DNA of 64,000 bases, from the NCBI GenBank assembly GCA_963970005.1, contig CAXAMN010023362.1, forward strand, positions 594,801 to 658,800. Direction: 5' to 3'. Below are positions 1 through 11,039 of the stretch, piece after piece. This DNA is from Durusdinium trenchii (Eukaryota; Sar; Dinophyceae; Suessiales; Symbiodiniaceae). Numbering within the stretch: position 1 is the stretch's first letter; each line of letters begins with the position of its first letter. A model generated the notes under the pieces. It saw only the letters and a list, made by a program, of their open reading frames with translations, was not told the DNA's origin and made no database searches. Both the position numbers and the translations under genes were made by a program.

Positions 1-50
1 AACAATACTTATTGTGTACTGACTGGTGACAGCAGCAGGTGATCTGTGAA

Positions 51-205
51 GATATGCCAGATAGATTGCCAGAATATATGCCAAATCCAATGTCAGAAGA
101 TATGCCAAATAGAATGTCATAATGTCAGAAGATATGCCAAATAGAATGTCAGAATGTCAGAAGATATACCAGAAGATATGCCACATAAACTTTCAGAAGA
201 TCTTG
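51..205. repeat. Degenerate short tandem repeat
   Basis: Diverged copies of the phrases AGAAGATATGCCAAATAGA and ATGTCAGA alternate across about 150 bp with irregular unit length. It lies just downstream of the gag remnant, which runs in the opposite direction. No coding potential is evident. Confidence 0.7.
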
Positions 206-599
206 AAACATAAGAATGAAAGCACCAAATGCAAATGAATTACCCAAATGCCCTGGCAGCGGCAGCGGCTTCATTCTTCCTCAGATTTGGCCGTCCTCAA
301 GCAGTGGGTCGCTCCCCCCATCCAAGAGCGCCCGGTCGTTGGTCCGCACCTCCAAACTGCTCAGCTTGATGGCCTTCAAAGCTGATGCTGGACGGAGGCT
401 CTTCAATAACGTAGTGGCCTCATTCAGAAGGTCTTTCATCTCTCCTGATGCACCGGCCCCCTTGTCTCCTTCATTGGTGGTGGTCGCCTCAACCGAGTCA
501 CTCCCCCCCAGTCTTCGGGCCTGGATCCACCGCCTCCCCCTTGACCACGCCAGTGGAGTTCTTTTCCTTCATGGACTTCACTGCACTCTTCTCCTTGGG

Positions 600-1235
600 G
601 AATCCTTCACCTTAGGTTTCGAAGCCGGACAATCCTTCTTGGCATGTCCCATGCCCGAGCAGCCAAAGCAGCGGCCCTTCTTCTCGAGGTCGCCCCAGTC
701 ATGTTTGAACTTGCAGTCCTGACCCTTTCGACATCCGTCCTCCGTGCCCCAGAATCGACAAGCCCGTTCTTCTCTTGACCCTTCAGTCTTCGCCTTTCCG
801 GCCCCCCTTCTCCGCCTTGTCCTCCGGGAACGTGGTCATCACCTTGACCTTGGTCGCCGATGCTGGAGGCTTCACTTCGGGTTGTGGCTGGATCTCACTC
901 ATAGCCAGCGACTCTGCCTCAGCTGTGAGCATATGGGCGAAGTTCAACACCGATTCCAAATTGGGGTCACATCTACCCCCAGTGCAGCCCTCGTGGAAGA
1001 AGTTCTGAATGCCGCTTGGCTGGAGGCCTTGATGATCTGCTCAGACATCCGGTCGAGAGCCCCCCAACAAAAGGGTTGAGTCTGGTGTAGCGATCTCCAG
1101 CTCCTGAGCTCTCCTCAGACTCCTTCGCCAACCCCTCAATAGCTCCACTGTCTCATTGAGGCTCTTTGGGGCCTTCGGCTCAACCAGTTGCCGTAGAAGA
1201 CGTGATCGCTCTGCGAGTCCACCTGGTTGATACCT
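600..1235 (-). pseudogene. Copia-type gag remnant, C-terminal zinc-finger part
   Basis: On the minus strand, positions 760 to 629 encode two zinc-binding modules in one frame. The first is a CCCH finger with spacing C-x8-C-x5-C-x3-H. The second is a retroviral-type knuckle, CFGCSGMGHAKKDC, with spacing C-x2-C-x4-H-x4-C. This pair is typical of the nucleocapsid part of dinoflagellate Ty1/copia-like Gag proteins, which bind element RNA. The frame does not connect openly to the gag body upstream (1236-2511), so at least one frameshift or stop separates them. No protease, integrase or RT follows towards the left edge; the rest of the element is either outside the window or lost. The sequence on the opposite strand is also open but carries no recognisable motif. 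Confidence 0.75.
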
Positions 1236-2511
1236 TCAGAACAGGGCGTACAACACGTCCACAGAGCTTGATGCCCGGTTCGCCAAGGTCTCTGACCGGA
1301 TCGTGGTCGGGACGGCATTCAGCAGCATCAACTGTCCCCGTTGTTCCAGCCGGCTCCACACCGTACTGCACTCTCGAGGAACCTGAGTTTTGATGTGCAG
1401 CCTCTGTACCGGCTCAGCTCGAAGCCACTCCCGATAGGCGGTCATCGCCAGCTGCAACACTTCCTCCCACCATCTCCATGAAGTTGCGCTGAGGTCCCTC
1501 ATAGTGGGCGAGATGAGCTGAATCCAATCACCCAAAACCAGTGAGCCCAGTTCTCCCTCTCGAAGTTCCGGCAAGGGTGGCAACTCAACGGAGCGGATCA
1601 CCTCCCCCCAGCTGCCTTCCGTGGCTCCTGTGCCAAGCTGTCGCAACACCGATTGAGCGGCCTGCTCCAAGGGTGATCCCTTGCTCACCTCCCCATTCCT
1701 CACCGCGCAGTCTGGTAGTACTCCGCGTCCAGGTCCAAGCCCTCCATGGGTTCCTTGACGATGCGTTCCAACCACATCTCTCCCATCATAGCCCATTCCT
1801 CCGTGGGCTCCAGCCTGAAGCGAACCCAACCAAGACTCAGGTACTGGTGGGGGTCCTCGATCGGCTTCAGGTCGTACTCCCGAACGTCGATGGGCTAGAT
1901 CACGTAGTTCCCCAGTCTCACCTCCCGGAAACTCCGGGATCGCTCCCAAAGCAGCCATGCCCGCCCTCTTCTCTGCCTCTGGAGTAGCGGGCGGCGGACC
2001 TGTCGGTGGGCTCGGTGGAGCGGTCGTAGTCGGAGGCTTTGGTCGATCCGCCTCCTTGAAATCCCGAGCCCTCTCCTTATTGGAGTCCTCAACCTTCTTC
2101 TTCAGGTCAGCCAGCTCCTTCTTGAGCATCGAATTTTGTGACATGATCATCTTGAAGACCTCTTTCATGTCCATTCCCATGTCCTCAGCCGTGGGGTGCT
2201 CCACCGTGGAGGATGTCGTAGGCGCCGACGGCAATGAAGTGGGGCGCATAGCCCTCAGCATCACCTCGTCCTTCAGAGTCTGGCTCCAAAACGGATTGAC
2301 GTCAACCGATGGGACAGCACCATGACCCTTCCCATCCTTCTTCCTCGTCTCTTCCCGAGCCCTCTGAGGACCATAGGTCGTCGGCCTCCCAGCCGGCACC
2401 GACGGAACCAACTCCAGCCCCGTGGTCTCGCGGTCCATCAAGGCCAGCTGCTCCTCATCGCGAGCACTCTCCATGGAGCCACCCGAACCATCCGGCGTGT
2501 CACCACCCATG
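1236..2511 (-). pseudogene. Copia-type gag body, frameshifted
   Basis: An open frame of about 425 codons starts at an ATG at 2511. Its N-terminal half contains a predicted coiled coil (KMIMSQNSMLKKELADLKKK region) and a proline-rich linker. Its C-terminal part contains the gag-like stretch LGDWIQLISPTMRDLSATSW followed by WWEEVLQLAMTAYREWL and a helix ending LEQRGQLMLLNAVP. From about 1700 to 1905 the better gag-like peptide (WVRFRLEPTEEWAMMGEMW) is in a different frame bounded by stops. The long frame therefore reads through a damaged middle created by two opposing indels. At about 1240 the frame breaks again and gag-like peptide continues in a neighbouring frame to about 1136. I read this as a decayed Gag, not a host gene. 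The assignment rests on resemblance to gag segments of dinoflagellate copia elements recalled from memory. Confidence 0.7.
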
Positions 2512-2525
2512 GCGGCCAGCAACAC

Positions 2526-3441
2526 CCAACTGGATGGTGGTCTTCCTAAAAAGGAGTTGGGCTCATAACCCGCGTGCTGACCAGCTGTCGGTCATTTTCC
2601 TCGCTTCAAAAGGGGCTTCAGATGTACACTTCATGATTTGTGCACAATCCCTTCAACGTTCAAGCTTGGTACACTTCTAGATTTGTGCGTTTTCCGCACC
2701 GGCAGTGTCAATTTCATGCTGTATGTGTGTTTTCCCGTCTCACTATCTACACTTGATGACCTCTTTCTCTTTTCTGTCATCCTTGCCGCTCACACCATTT
2801 GCTCGACCGTCATCTTTGCAAAGCTTCTGCTCGTTCTTCGTGTTCCCTCCTAAGCAGTAACCAGAGTCACTGATGCTCAGCCACCAAGTCCTCAGTGCAG
2901 GTGCAAGTTGGGAAACCATGCTGAAATATGAATGCAAATCTAACATAGTGACATAGTCAAACAAGCTTCCGCAAGGTTCAGGGCAACAACTCCTGTTCCA
3001 CATGAGGCCTGCAGCAACTGACCAGGTTGTGGCCACTTCGGCCACTGCAGAGCAAAGAATGCAAAAAGGAACGCATGGATTTCATTCATTCCCTTTTGGT
3101 TGAGCTCACCTTTTCCCACGGGCGTGCACAGCAACTTTAAGTGAACGATTTGTTCCGATGCGTTGACCAAAGCTATATCATAACTCTTAACAATCATGGA
3201 GTGCACGACGACGAGGATCTATATCGAATCACACGTTGAGTCAGAAATCCAGCGTTGTGACCGGGTTTTCTCTGATCAACTTCTGGTCACAACGAAGCCG
3301 GATGGCTGGCGTGGTGCCAGCCACTGTGTCTGAGCTTGCAGTAGTAGCTTGGAATCAATCTGGCGGCAGGCCCGCTTAGGACGACAAGACATTCGTTGCA
3401 ACTTCTATTGCCAATTGCAGTTCCCCTTCCGGCTGCTTGCA
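2526..3441. other. Intergenic, nothing recognised
   Basis: There are only short unsupported open frames on both strands. No repeat family, RNA gene or known motif was seen between the gag remnant and the 3' end of the ubiquitin-like gene. Confidence 0.5.
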
Positions 3442-4180
3442 TCAATCCGGCGGCCAGTTTAAGAATCTACATTCTGACAACTCCACACCAAGTTCAACAT
3501 TTCCGTCATCAAGGTACTGAATATCAACCGTGCAGGTCTCGTTCAGGACGTGCATCCTTTGCACCTTTGCACGAAACCACAAGCCATCAATCCGGCGGTC
3601 AAGCAGCCCCCCTGCAATGTTAGGCTCACTCGGAACAAGGTTGACAGCAGGCAGCTCTGCATCACTTGTGCTGGATGACTCTCGCTCCAAAAGGAACACA
3701 GAGGAAATGGCATTGTCAAACAATACAATATCATCGGTCAGCTCCATTCCCTCGTAGAGCAAGGAAATGTGGTCGGCTGGAAGGCTCACAGTTTTCGACA
3801 GTGACTGCTTTACCAGCCGAACGGTATCGCACTCTTTCACCGAGAGGTGAATTGAGCCACCTGAAAGGTTCACGACCTGCAGCACTCTCTTCTCCCGGTC
3901 CTCTTTGGCAACACGAGCTTCTGATGTTTCTGCACCTGCCTCTAAACAATACAATGATGGTATGACGCCTTCGGCGGTTGGGCCGACACCGAGAGAGCCC
4001 AAAGTCCGAACATCTGGAAGGGCTGAGCCATGAAACAGGAGCTTCACAGGCTCATGACCCAATTCCCGAAGGCGGGCTTTCACATCTCCCACAAGGTCAG
4101 AGTCCTTCAACACAAAGCTGCAACTGCCGTCTGGAACCAAGGAAAACGATGTCCACTGTGAACTCAAAATCCTTGCTCAT
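3442..4180 (-). CDS. Double ubiquitin-like plus Tudor-like domain protein
   Basis: An ORF of about 241 codons, probably a host gene. Residues 7-77 and 95-162 (numbered from 4167) each read as a ubiquitin-like beta-grasp fold. The first has KDSDLVGDVKARLRELG then VKLLFHGSALPD; the second has VRLVKQSLSKTVSLPADHIS then LLYEGMELTDD. Residues 185-236 resemble a Tudor-type barrel (GLWFRAKVQR, then VDIQYLDDGNVELGVEL), a fold that reads methylated Lys/Arg. Neither domain ends in a di-Gly tail, so conjugation is unlikely and a scaffold or adaptor role is inferred. Start: this frame has no ATG before residue 1 and meets a stop. An ATG at 4180 lies one frame away and reads MSKDFEFTVDIVF, which looks like a natural first strand. 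A single-base frameshift near 4145, or an exon junction, probably joins the two. No introns are evident in the body. The family is not identified. Confidence 0.6.
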
Positions 4181-5141
4181 AAACCCCGCGTCACAAAGTC
4201 TGGCCAATCTATCAGGAACGTTGGCAAAATGGTGACCATCGGTGAACGATAAAGGCTGAGGCTGGTGACGCCTGCTTGTTGTGAGTCAACCCATGGTTTG
4301 CTGCACCCTGATTTGCATCGATCCACAAGATTTGCGATGGTCTTGGTGGAATTTGACCATATCGGGTCGGTCTGAACAGAAGGATCACAAGCAGCACCAG
4401 TACAACTCCCTGTCTCCTATGAGCACCGGCGGGGCAACTCTTTGCAAAACACAAGGCTAGATGAGGCTATATCCTGGAATCGGGAGTGTAGCTGCGTGCC
4501 TGCTGTGCTTTGCAAACTTCAATTTTGAACAAGCCAATATAACTACTGTATCAAATACCTTTTCTTCATCGTTCTGTTGACACCATACGTCTGTTGGCCG
4601 TTAACACTGCCACCAATTAATTAGACCGTGGCATAACGAACACTATGGACACTGCGAACCACAGAGTGCAGGAAGAACAAACATACTGTAGGAAGTGGAC
4701 TGAACTAAATCGGCAACTTAACTACCCCAAGTTTGCTAGGCACACCGCCTCAAGGAAGAGACCTGTATAACTTATGCAACTACCCCGGCACAAAAGCCGT
4801 GCTCACTTGAAAATAGCTCGTCGCCAAGAATAATCTGACATTTCCACTCTAAGGGTCTGGCAAAGGGTCAATGTTCATCAACTCGATCCACATGCTACCA
4901 CGGGCTATCGCAGTTAATCTTGGTCTGCATCATGTTCATCAGACCTTGGTTGCTTACAAAACAATCAACCACCGCCAACTTGGCGCCTGCTATGCGCAGC
5001 ACTCACAGTTGGCACGAAGAAGCCGGTGCTGAGGAATCTGCGCAAAGGTCACAACACTTTTGCGGGGCTTCTCGACAGCCTTGGAACCTGGCGGAGGTGT
5101 GACACAAAACTTGGACAAACACAAACAGAATTGCACCCTTT
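4181..5141. other. Intergenic, nothing recognised
   Basis: The interval between the ubiquitin-like gene and the tandem ATCGCTACTAG repeat holds only short, unconvincing open frames. The promoter of the minus-strand gene should lie here, but no TATA-like or spliced-leader RNA signal was recognised. Confidence 0.45.
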
Positions 5142-5228
5142 GGAGTCCATCGCTTCTAGGTTGGAGGCCATCGCTACTAGGGTGGAGGCCATCGCTAGTA
5201 GGTTGGAGTCCTGGAGGCCATCGCCCAT
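5142..5228 (+). repeat. Tandem copies of the CATCGCTACTAG dispersed repeat
   Basis: Four imperfect units built on GGAGGCCATCGCTACTAG and TAGGTTGGAG lie side by side. The same CTACTAG words recur at 11040-11115, 34525-34570, 37565-37650, 47060-47160 and 51000-51050, so this is a local expansion of a dispersed repeat. Confidence 0.75.
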
Positions 5229-5599
5229 TATGTTACAACAGCATTTGAGGCTTCGTGAGGCTCCGTGAGGCTCCGTTAGGCTCCGTGCATCGAGATCTCA
5301 ACATCGACCCAAACTTGCGACCTTTTTTGGTCTGGAAGGTGCTGCACAGGTAAAGGGGAGGTGCCAACCTCGTTTGAGGTGCCTCAGGTCTAAGTCGGCG
5401 ACGTTTCGTCTGACTCTAAAGTGGAACCGGATGGAACCGGTATTTTGCAGGCATTTGAATTGGAACATACCTCTATTTCTAAGTCGGTGAATTATCTACC
5501 CTTTGCTGGCTGCACTGGCGAGGTGCTTGCAAGGCATAGAAAAAGAGAGCAACGCAGTCTTTGCAGCCATTTTCTGCAGTGTCTGCATTCATCTGCATG

Positions 5600-6187
5600 T
5601 CAAATGCCGATCAAGCACGGACGAGGTGCTGTATCCCACTGGTATCTGGTGCCTCTCATGTGGTCTACTGCATACTTTCCCGTGGAAACGGGGCGCTCGA
5701 TCCATCTCTTCATATCCACTTTGGCAGGTAGCGTCGAGCTGCTGGGCACGGTTGACCCGCTAAAAGGCCACTGCCGTGTGGAATTGGGTACGACATGCCC
5801 CCATTCATCATGCAACTCTTTGGCGCCTATGTTGCATACAGCAAAGGTAGGGTGCTGCATGAGAACCCCAGGCTTGCGAAGGGACCTTGTCCACAGCTCT
5901 CCTTGCCAGGTCTGCTGCATATTCTCGTTGTATCGTCGCACAGGCACAACCTCGGGCGCCTCTCTGTCAGGTCCACAGGTGGTTGGTGGCCAACGGACCT
6001 GCCCTGATTCTCGCCATCGCTCTGTCTTGCTCTGCCAGGCGTCGCTGTCTTGCTCTGCCCTCTCTGCTCTTGAGCGAGAAGGTGGTCTTGGAGTAGTTGC
6101 TCGATGCACTCGAAAGTAGGAGGCACTTCTGGGAGTTTTTGGCCGTTCTCTCTCAGGCTGGCGCGGCACAATCTCGAAAAACTCCAT
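5600..6187 (-). CDS. Hypothetical protein, candidate gene or exon
   Basis: A 195-codon frame opens with an ATG immediately downstream of a (GA)n tract on the coding strand. The N-terminal third is Arg/Pro/Ser-rich (RERPKTPRSASYFRVHRA). The rest is mixed globular-like sequence with several Trp (MQQTWQGELW, HDEWGHVVPN, DMKRWIERPV). No known family was recognised. An overlapping frame at 5827-6261 also has gene-like stretches (PPTFECIEQLLQDHLLAQEQ). The locus could therefore be one gene with a frameshift or intron, or neither frame may be real. It lies on the same strand as the flanking host-type genes. Confidence 0.3.
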   Translation of the reverse strand: MEFFEIVPRQPERERPKTPRSASYFRVHRATTPRPPSRSRAERAEQDSDAWQSKTERWRESGQVRWPPTTCGPDREAPEVVPVRRYNENMQQTWQGELWTRSLRKPGVLMQHPTFAVCNIGAKELHDEWGHVVPNSTRQWPFSGSTVPSSSTLPAKVDMKRWIERPVSTGKYAVDHMRGTRYQWDTAPRPCLIGI

Positions 6188-6769
6188 CTCTCTCTCTCTC
6201 GAGCCAAGTGCTGCGAAGCCCCAGGCGGTCTGTCAAAAGAATCATTGAAAATATATGACAATATTGCAAATATTCAAGCCTTGGTCACACAAATCAGCAG
6301 ACTGCAAAGGCGCACTGGGATTGAAGTCTTACTGACCATATCAAGTGATTGCCTGCAGATTGCCCCTGGGGCCCTGTCCTGACCAAAGCAGCTTCCATGA
6401 ATAGCACACAAGAGCAGTGATCGGTGGATGGAGCAGACTCCTGTGGGCTTCCGCCATGCTTCCATCCTGCAGCTTGCAGTTCGAGATTTGTTGACAATCA
6501 GAAGACCAAACTCATGCACGCTCCTCAACCGCCTCCTCAGGAACAGCACAAATCCTGAGAATAATATAAAACGATATATATATATTAATATAACGTACGA
6601 AGCACCCCCATCCCCTGACAAATCAAGCTTCATGTTCAAAGCATGTGCTTCCTCAGAAATACAGGAAACAACATGAAACAACGACCGAGTCCGACCGAGG
6701 CAAGGACTGCTCTCTTTGAAGCTCCTCGCACAAGGACAAACTCTACTCATCCCACAAGTCACTAGCAAC

Positions 6770-7075
6770 TCAAAATATGCAAAACTCAAACATTCCTGCA
6801 GCAACCCGATTGAACAGCGGCAAAAGGGCGTCGATGTGGCTCTCATTTTTGGACGCTTGACGGGCGTGTCTCGGAGCGTGCGGCCGCTCTGGCAACTCTT
6901 GCCGTCTGGCTTTGGCAACTTTGGCCTCTTTGGGCGTTTTTGCACGCTTTTTGTTTTGTTTCTCTCCAAGCTGCTCCCAGGCATCTCGCTCACGAAGCCA
7001 AGCCTTGCCCTCTGCGGAGGCCTCCCACCAAGCAGTCCACCACTTCTCGAGCTCAGAAGGCCTCACAGATTCAAT
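6770..7075 (-). CDS. Candidate exon: charged Lys/Arg/Trp-rich peptide
   Basis: After a TAG, the frame encodes about 100 residues, starting IESVRPSELEKWWTAWW and continuing through a strongly charged helical segment (RAKTPKEAKVAKARRQELPE). The composition is unlike the surrounding random frames. A TACTAAC-like sequence and a pyrimidine-rich stretch ending in CAG lie just upstream on the coding strand, around 7085-7115, consistent with an intron branch point and acceptor. It is therefore more likely an internal exon of an unidentified host gene than a complete ORF. No downstream donor was placed with confidence. Function unknown. Confidence 0.35.
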   Translation of the reverse strand: MESVRPSELEKWWTAWWEASAEGKAWLRERDAWEQLGEKQNKKRAKTPKEAKVAKARRQELPERPHAPRHARQASKNESHIDALLPLFNRVAAGMFEFCIF

Positions 7076-7494
7076 CTAACTCTGACAACTGAAGGGCCAA
7101 AGTGTTAGTAATGAGCAAGGTCCAATCTGGACCAATCTCCTTGCCACACCTGAATTTCTGGAGTTTTGTCAAATGGCAACTAGGGGCATGATTAAGACAG
7201 CTCACCAATCAATTATACTAGCCTCTGATGAGCAAGGATTTGTGCCTCTGATGGGTTTTTCTAAAGCACTTCTGAAACTGTTCAAGCATGCTCGGATGCT
7301 GATCATTTTCACTATGTATAGGGTGCTGAGAAAGGATTGGCAGCAAATCTGCCAAGCAGTCGTTGGCTGATGAGTAAGGACGCCCAAATCGGCACACCTC
7401 CGTTAACTCCTTAGTGATCCGAGGGTAGCATAAGGTCAACGTGTTTTAACATTGTTTTAACATGACATGGAGTTGCATACATGCGCATTCCTCA

Positions 7495-8427
7495 TTAGCC
7501 AAGCATCTCATGACGTGCATTGGCACAGAAAGCCATCATTGGATCTCGGGGTGTTTCTGACTTGTGCCATCCAGGCATTCCAGACCATGCCGTTGGATTA
7601 AGCGTCATACCAGGCCAAACCTGCTGGATAATGTTCGCCATGTCTTGCGGGAGTGGCGCCCGCAACTGTAAGCTTCGCCGTCGTTGCTTTAGCGGGTGTT
7701 CTATGTTGAGTGCCCATGCGTGCAGCAGTTGTCGGCGCTCCGCCAGGCCCTTGCCGAACGAGTGTCGGAAGGATTGCAGCTGCGACCGAGCGTACAAATT
7801 GTCATTGGCAACTGGTGAACCCAGAAAAGCGGCATGAACTCTGATCTGATGCGTCCTGCCGGAGAAAAGCTCCGCCGTTACAAGCGATAGGCCATGCTTT
7901 TTGCTAAACGCATGAACGCGGAAGATTGTCTTGGCGGGCTTGCCACCAGGTATGACTGCCCACAGCCTTGCATTCTGGGGATGCCGGCCAATAGCTCCAT
8001 TGGCTGTGATACATGACTTCGTTTCACTGCCAGGGTGACCAAGGAGCAAGGCTACATAAAGTTTCTTGCCTTCATGTGCCATGTCCAGCATATCGACAGC
8101 GCGGAGTTGGTGCGCAAGACTTTTCTCTGCGGATGGGCTCTTGGCAATCACCATCACGCCGGTGGTGCCACTGTCCAAGCGGTGAACAATGCAACGTGGA
8201 ATGTAGCTGTCCCACTCGTTGTGATCACCCCTTTCTTGCATCATTTCATCACTAACTCGACCAACTAAGGCATGGGCCAAAGTACCTTTGGCCCAGAAAC
8301 CAGGAGATGGGTGAGCCAGAACGCCAAATGGTTTGGCAATCGCAAGCACGTGGTCGTCTTCGTACAGGGTCTCAAAAGTGACGCTCGGATCATGAACCAA
8401 CAATAGCTGCTTGGGGCGACATTTCAT
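7495..8427 (-). CDS. RluA-family RNA pseudouridine synthase
   Basis: An uninterrupted frame of 310 codons from the ATG at 8427. It would isomerise uridine to pseudouridine in rRNA or tRNA. Seen (numbering from 8439): the N-terminal motif YEDDHVLAIAKPFGVLAHP at 26-44; the catalytic motif HRLDSGTTGVMVIAK at 86-100, with the nucleophilic Asp at 89; a KKLYVALLLG strand at 125-134; and the C-terminal core motif SGRTHQIRVHAAFLGSPV at 193-210. Length and motif order match the RluA/RluC/RluD catalytic domain. There is no S4 RNA-binding domain ahead of it. The frame is open upstream only to a TAG at about 8450, directly preceded by a pyrimidine-rich stretch (CATCATCACCCACGTAG), so an upstream exon or trans-splice acceptor is possible. 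It could act in the nucleus, plastid or mitochondrion; no clear targeting peptide is visible. The target RNA cannot be told from sequence. Confidence 0.9.
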   Translation of the reverse strand: MKCRPKQLLLVHDPSVTFETLYEDDHVLAIAKPFGVLAHPSPGFWAKGTLAHALVGRVSDEMMQERGDHNEWDSYIPRCIVHRLDSGTTGVMVIAKSPSAEKSLAHQLRAVDMLDMAHEGKKLYVALLLGHPGSETKSCITANGAIGRHPQNARLWAVIPGGKPAKTIFRVHAFSKKHGLSLVTAELFSGRTHQIRVHAAFLGSPVANDNLYARSQLQSFRHSFGKGLAERRQLLHAWALNIEHPLKQRRRSLQLRAPLPQDMANIIQQVWPGMTLNPTAWSGMPGWHKSETPRDPMMAFCANARHEMLG

Positions 8428-8439
8428 GGCAGGAGGCAC

Positions 8440-10095
8440 AAACTCCGGATGCTACGTGGGTGATGATGTCTGAAGGTCAATCGATAAACATTGCTGTAGA
8501 CTTGTACTTGTACCGGTGCATAATGCTCGAACTGCATGATATATACATCTCAATATGTAAGTCGCGCCCATATGCACAAAAACAGCGGTTTTGAATGATT
8601 TTGAATAAGATGAATAAGGTTGGAAGCAGTTTGCAGTTGTGAAAATCATCTGGCTACACGGTTTCTCCTCGTCTCGAGCTCCTTGTGGCAGCATGCCACT
8701 GTCAGCCTGGCACCATAGGATGATGTGTCGAGAAAAGCGTTTGCAGCGTAAGGAGATGGCGACCAACGTCCCCCGTGCAAGGGATCGTCTTGCGAGCCTC
8801 ACATCTTCATGTTTCTTTGTGCCTGCTGGTTTTCATCCAAATCTGCTGGTGCCAAGGCTACCACCGAGCCAACTCCAAATACGTTGATGGCGCTTCCTAG
8901 GCCACCCATCCAAGCTGAACACACGGTGGCTATTTTACGTGGTTCTCAGTAACATATGGGCACCGGGATACCCAAGGTCAGTGCATTTTTCCACTCCGGC
9001 GCGCTATAGAACAGGCCGAGCTTGGCATTGGGTTCAAGGAGATGCTCCTGCCAAGTGACCTCTCTGAAGTGGAGAGTCTGGGGACACCCTCGCCTTCCCA
9101 ATCTGGTAGAAGATACAGGGCGGGTCATGTTGATGAACATACCTGACTGCAATTGCAGGCGTCTAGGTTGTAAGCTTAAATGCTCCGCCTCGACCGCAAG
9201 CAGTGGATCGGATTCATGTTGAACCAATTCCCCGGATTCATCTTCGCAACCTCTGTCTAATCAAAGCTGAGACTCTAGACTCTGACTGAGTTGTGGAAAC
9301 TACGAAGCTCTGCAACCAACACTGCCCAGCTCAGTCTGCTCCTGCCTGTTCGTAGGTCTGCGTTGCAGCTGTGTGCTCAGTTGCTCCAACCCAAGGCACC
9401 ACGTACTGCAGCACGAGCCTTGTAGAGTCTTGCAGAGTTCACGTTCAAAAGCTCAAGGACGCCGATTTTGAGATGCGGACAGGTGCAAGGCAATGTGAGC
9501 TATGGCAGCACCGATCATCACAATTGCGGCCACAGCTTCGGTGCTAGGTGTTACCTCGGCCAATCGGGGACAATTCCCAGTGCCTCAAGGACTTCCAAGA
9601 AGACAGTGCTGAGACTGCCACGGCACCAACCTTGTGGCTTTTCTCACGCTGAAGCTACGCCCACAAACAAGTTTCTCATCACGTACTGATTTGTGGCACT
9701 TGTGGCTGCAGCTCAATGACACATAATCACTTTGGCCTGGAACAATTGAAGCATGGCACTGGCAAGGAGGCCTGTGGCAAGCTGTGGCAAGCCCAAAGAG
9801 CTGAAGATGTGTCTCAATGAATTTCTTCCAGAGAGATGACATCATGAGATGACATCATGCACCAGGCTTGGAACTCGCCCCTGGAAGTGCAAGCATTCGT
9901 TGAGCCGCCTCAGTTGAAGCGAATTGGTCTCGTCTTTCTGGCATGGGGCCCATGAATCTCAACAGTGATGTCTGGCCTTTTCCGTGCGGAAGGAGGTAAA
10001 TCTGAATTTGCGAACCTTAGAAAACTGCAACTGCACGGTCTTCCTCCATTGAATAGAGCTGCAGCAGCCCTGTTCCCCAAAAAAGTCTGAGAACA
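8440..10095. other. Intergenic, nothing recognised
   Basis: Both strands carry only short open frames without gene-like composition. There is no clear repeat. This is the upstream side of the pseudouridine synthase gene. Confidence 0.5.
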
Positions 10096-10120
10096 TCTGA
10101 GAACCAAATCATCAAGGCTC

Positions 10121-10183
10121 CAGGCTTCTTCAAGGAAACTCCCCCCGACTGAGGGTAGGGGGGAGTTTCCTTGAAGCAGCCTG
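10121..10183. repeat. Near-perfect hairpin in left terminal repeat
   Basis: The arms CTTCAAGGAAACTCCCCCC (10128-10146) and its exact complement (10158-10176) enclose an 11-nt loop. Beyond one mismatch the stem extends by six more base pairs (CAGGCT/AGCCTG), giving about 26 bp. Confidence 0.9.
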
Positions 10184-11039
10184 AGCCCTTCTGCGTCCAC
10201 TAGCTAGATGTAGCTAGTAGCTGCTTAAGCCCTTAGTAGCGACTCCTACCGCTAAGGCCTGCCTGCCCCCGCCCCGGCCCCTGAAAAAAAAGTCGCCCCC
10301 ACAAAGGGAGCCAAACGTGTCTCAGCACCCTGTAGTGATCCCAAGCCTGCTCGGGCAGGAGGCTCCATCGAAATGGTGAATGCTCTCAGGACTCTCAGGC
10401 AGTCACATATACCAGGGTGTGGCCGATGAACATGCCCACCAAAGTTGGAAGAACGTAGCCTCCACTATTCTGCAAGTTTGTAGTTGCTTTCAAACAGCAA
10501 CAAAAACTTTGGGGTCCTGCGCTGAAGCATAAAGAGATGGTTGCTTGCGTCATGTTCAGAACCTGGGGAAAGTAAGTAGTGTGTTTCTAACCTCTGAGAA
10601 GAGTTCAGCTCAGGGGTGGTCCACATCAGCATATCGACCCATTTCAAACAAAGGTGGCCTGAGCATACACCAGGTTTCGCTGTCAAACTTCTGTGAAAGG
10701 CCCTCCCGTTTTGAAGCAAAGGAGATAGCAGCAAGAAAGCGTCGGCTGCTCTCTGACCTTATTATGAGAGTTGACAGTGCACACTGTTCATTTAGGCCAC
10801 CTAGGCTGAACAAGCTATGATTCGGACTGATAGGTTGAGTGCCTACCACCTTCTTGTAGATATGATACGGCACTATCACCGTGAACCTCTCCAAAGCAGG
10901 GCATGGTACAGCAAACCAGCAGAGTGCCCCTTGCAACTTAGGCCAGGACAAAGCCTCACACCTTGGCACTTTGGCATCTCTCTCTTCAGGACCAACTGCA
11001 ATCAGTTGAAGGTCTATTTCATAACCTCATGACATCTCA

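Noticed and set aside
6274-6993. 239-codon minus-strand gene
   Set aside because: Composition is random-like, it crosses a TA run near 6580, and it overlaps the better exon candidate at 6770-7075 in another frame.
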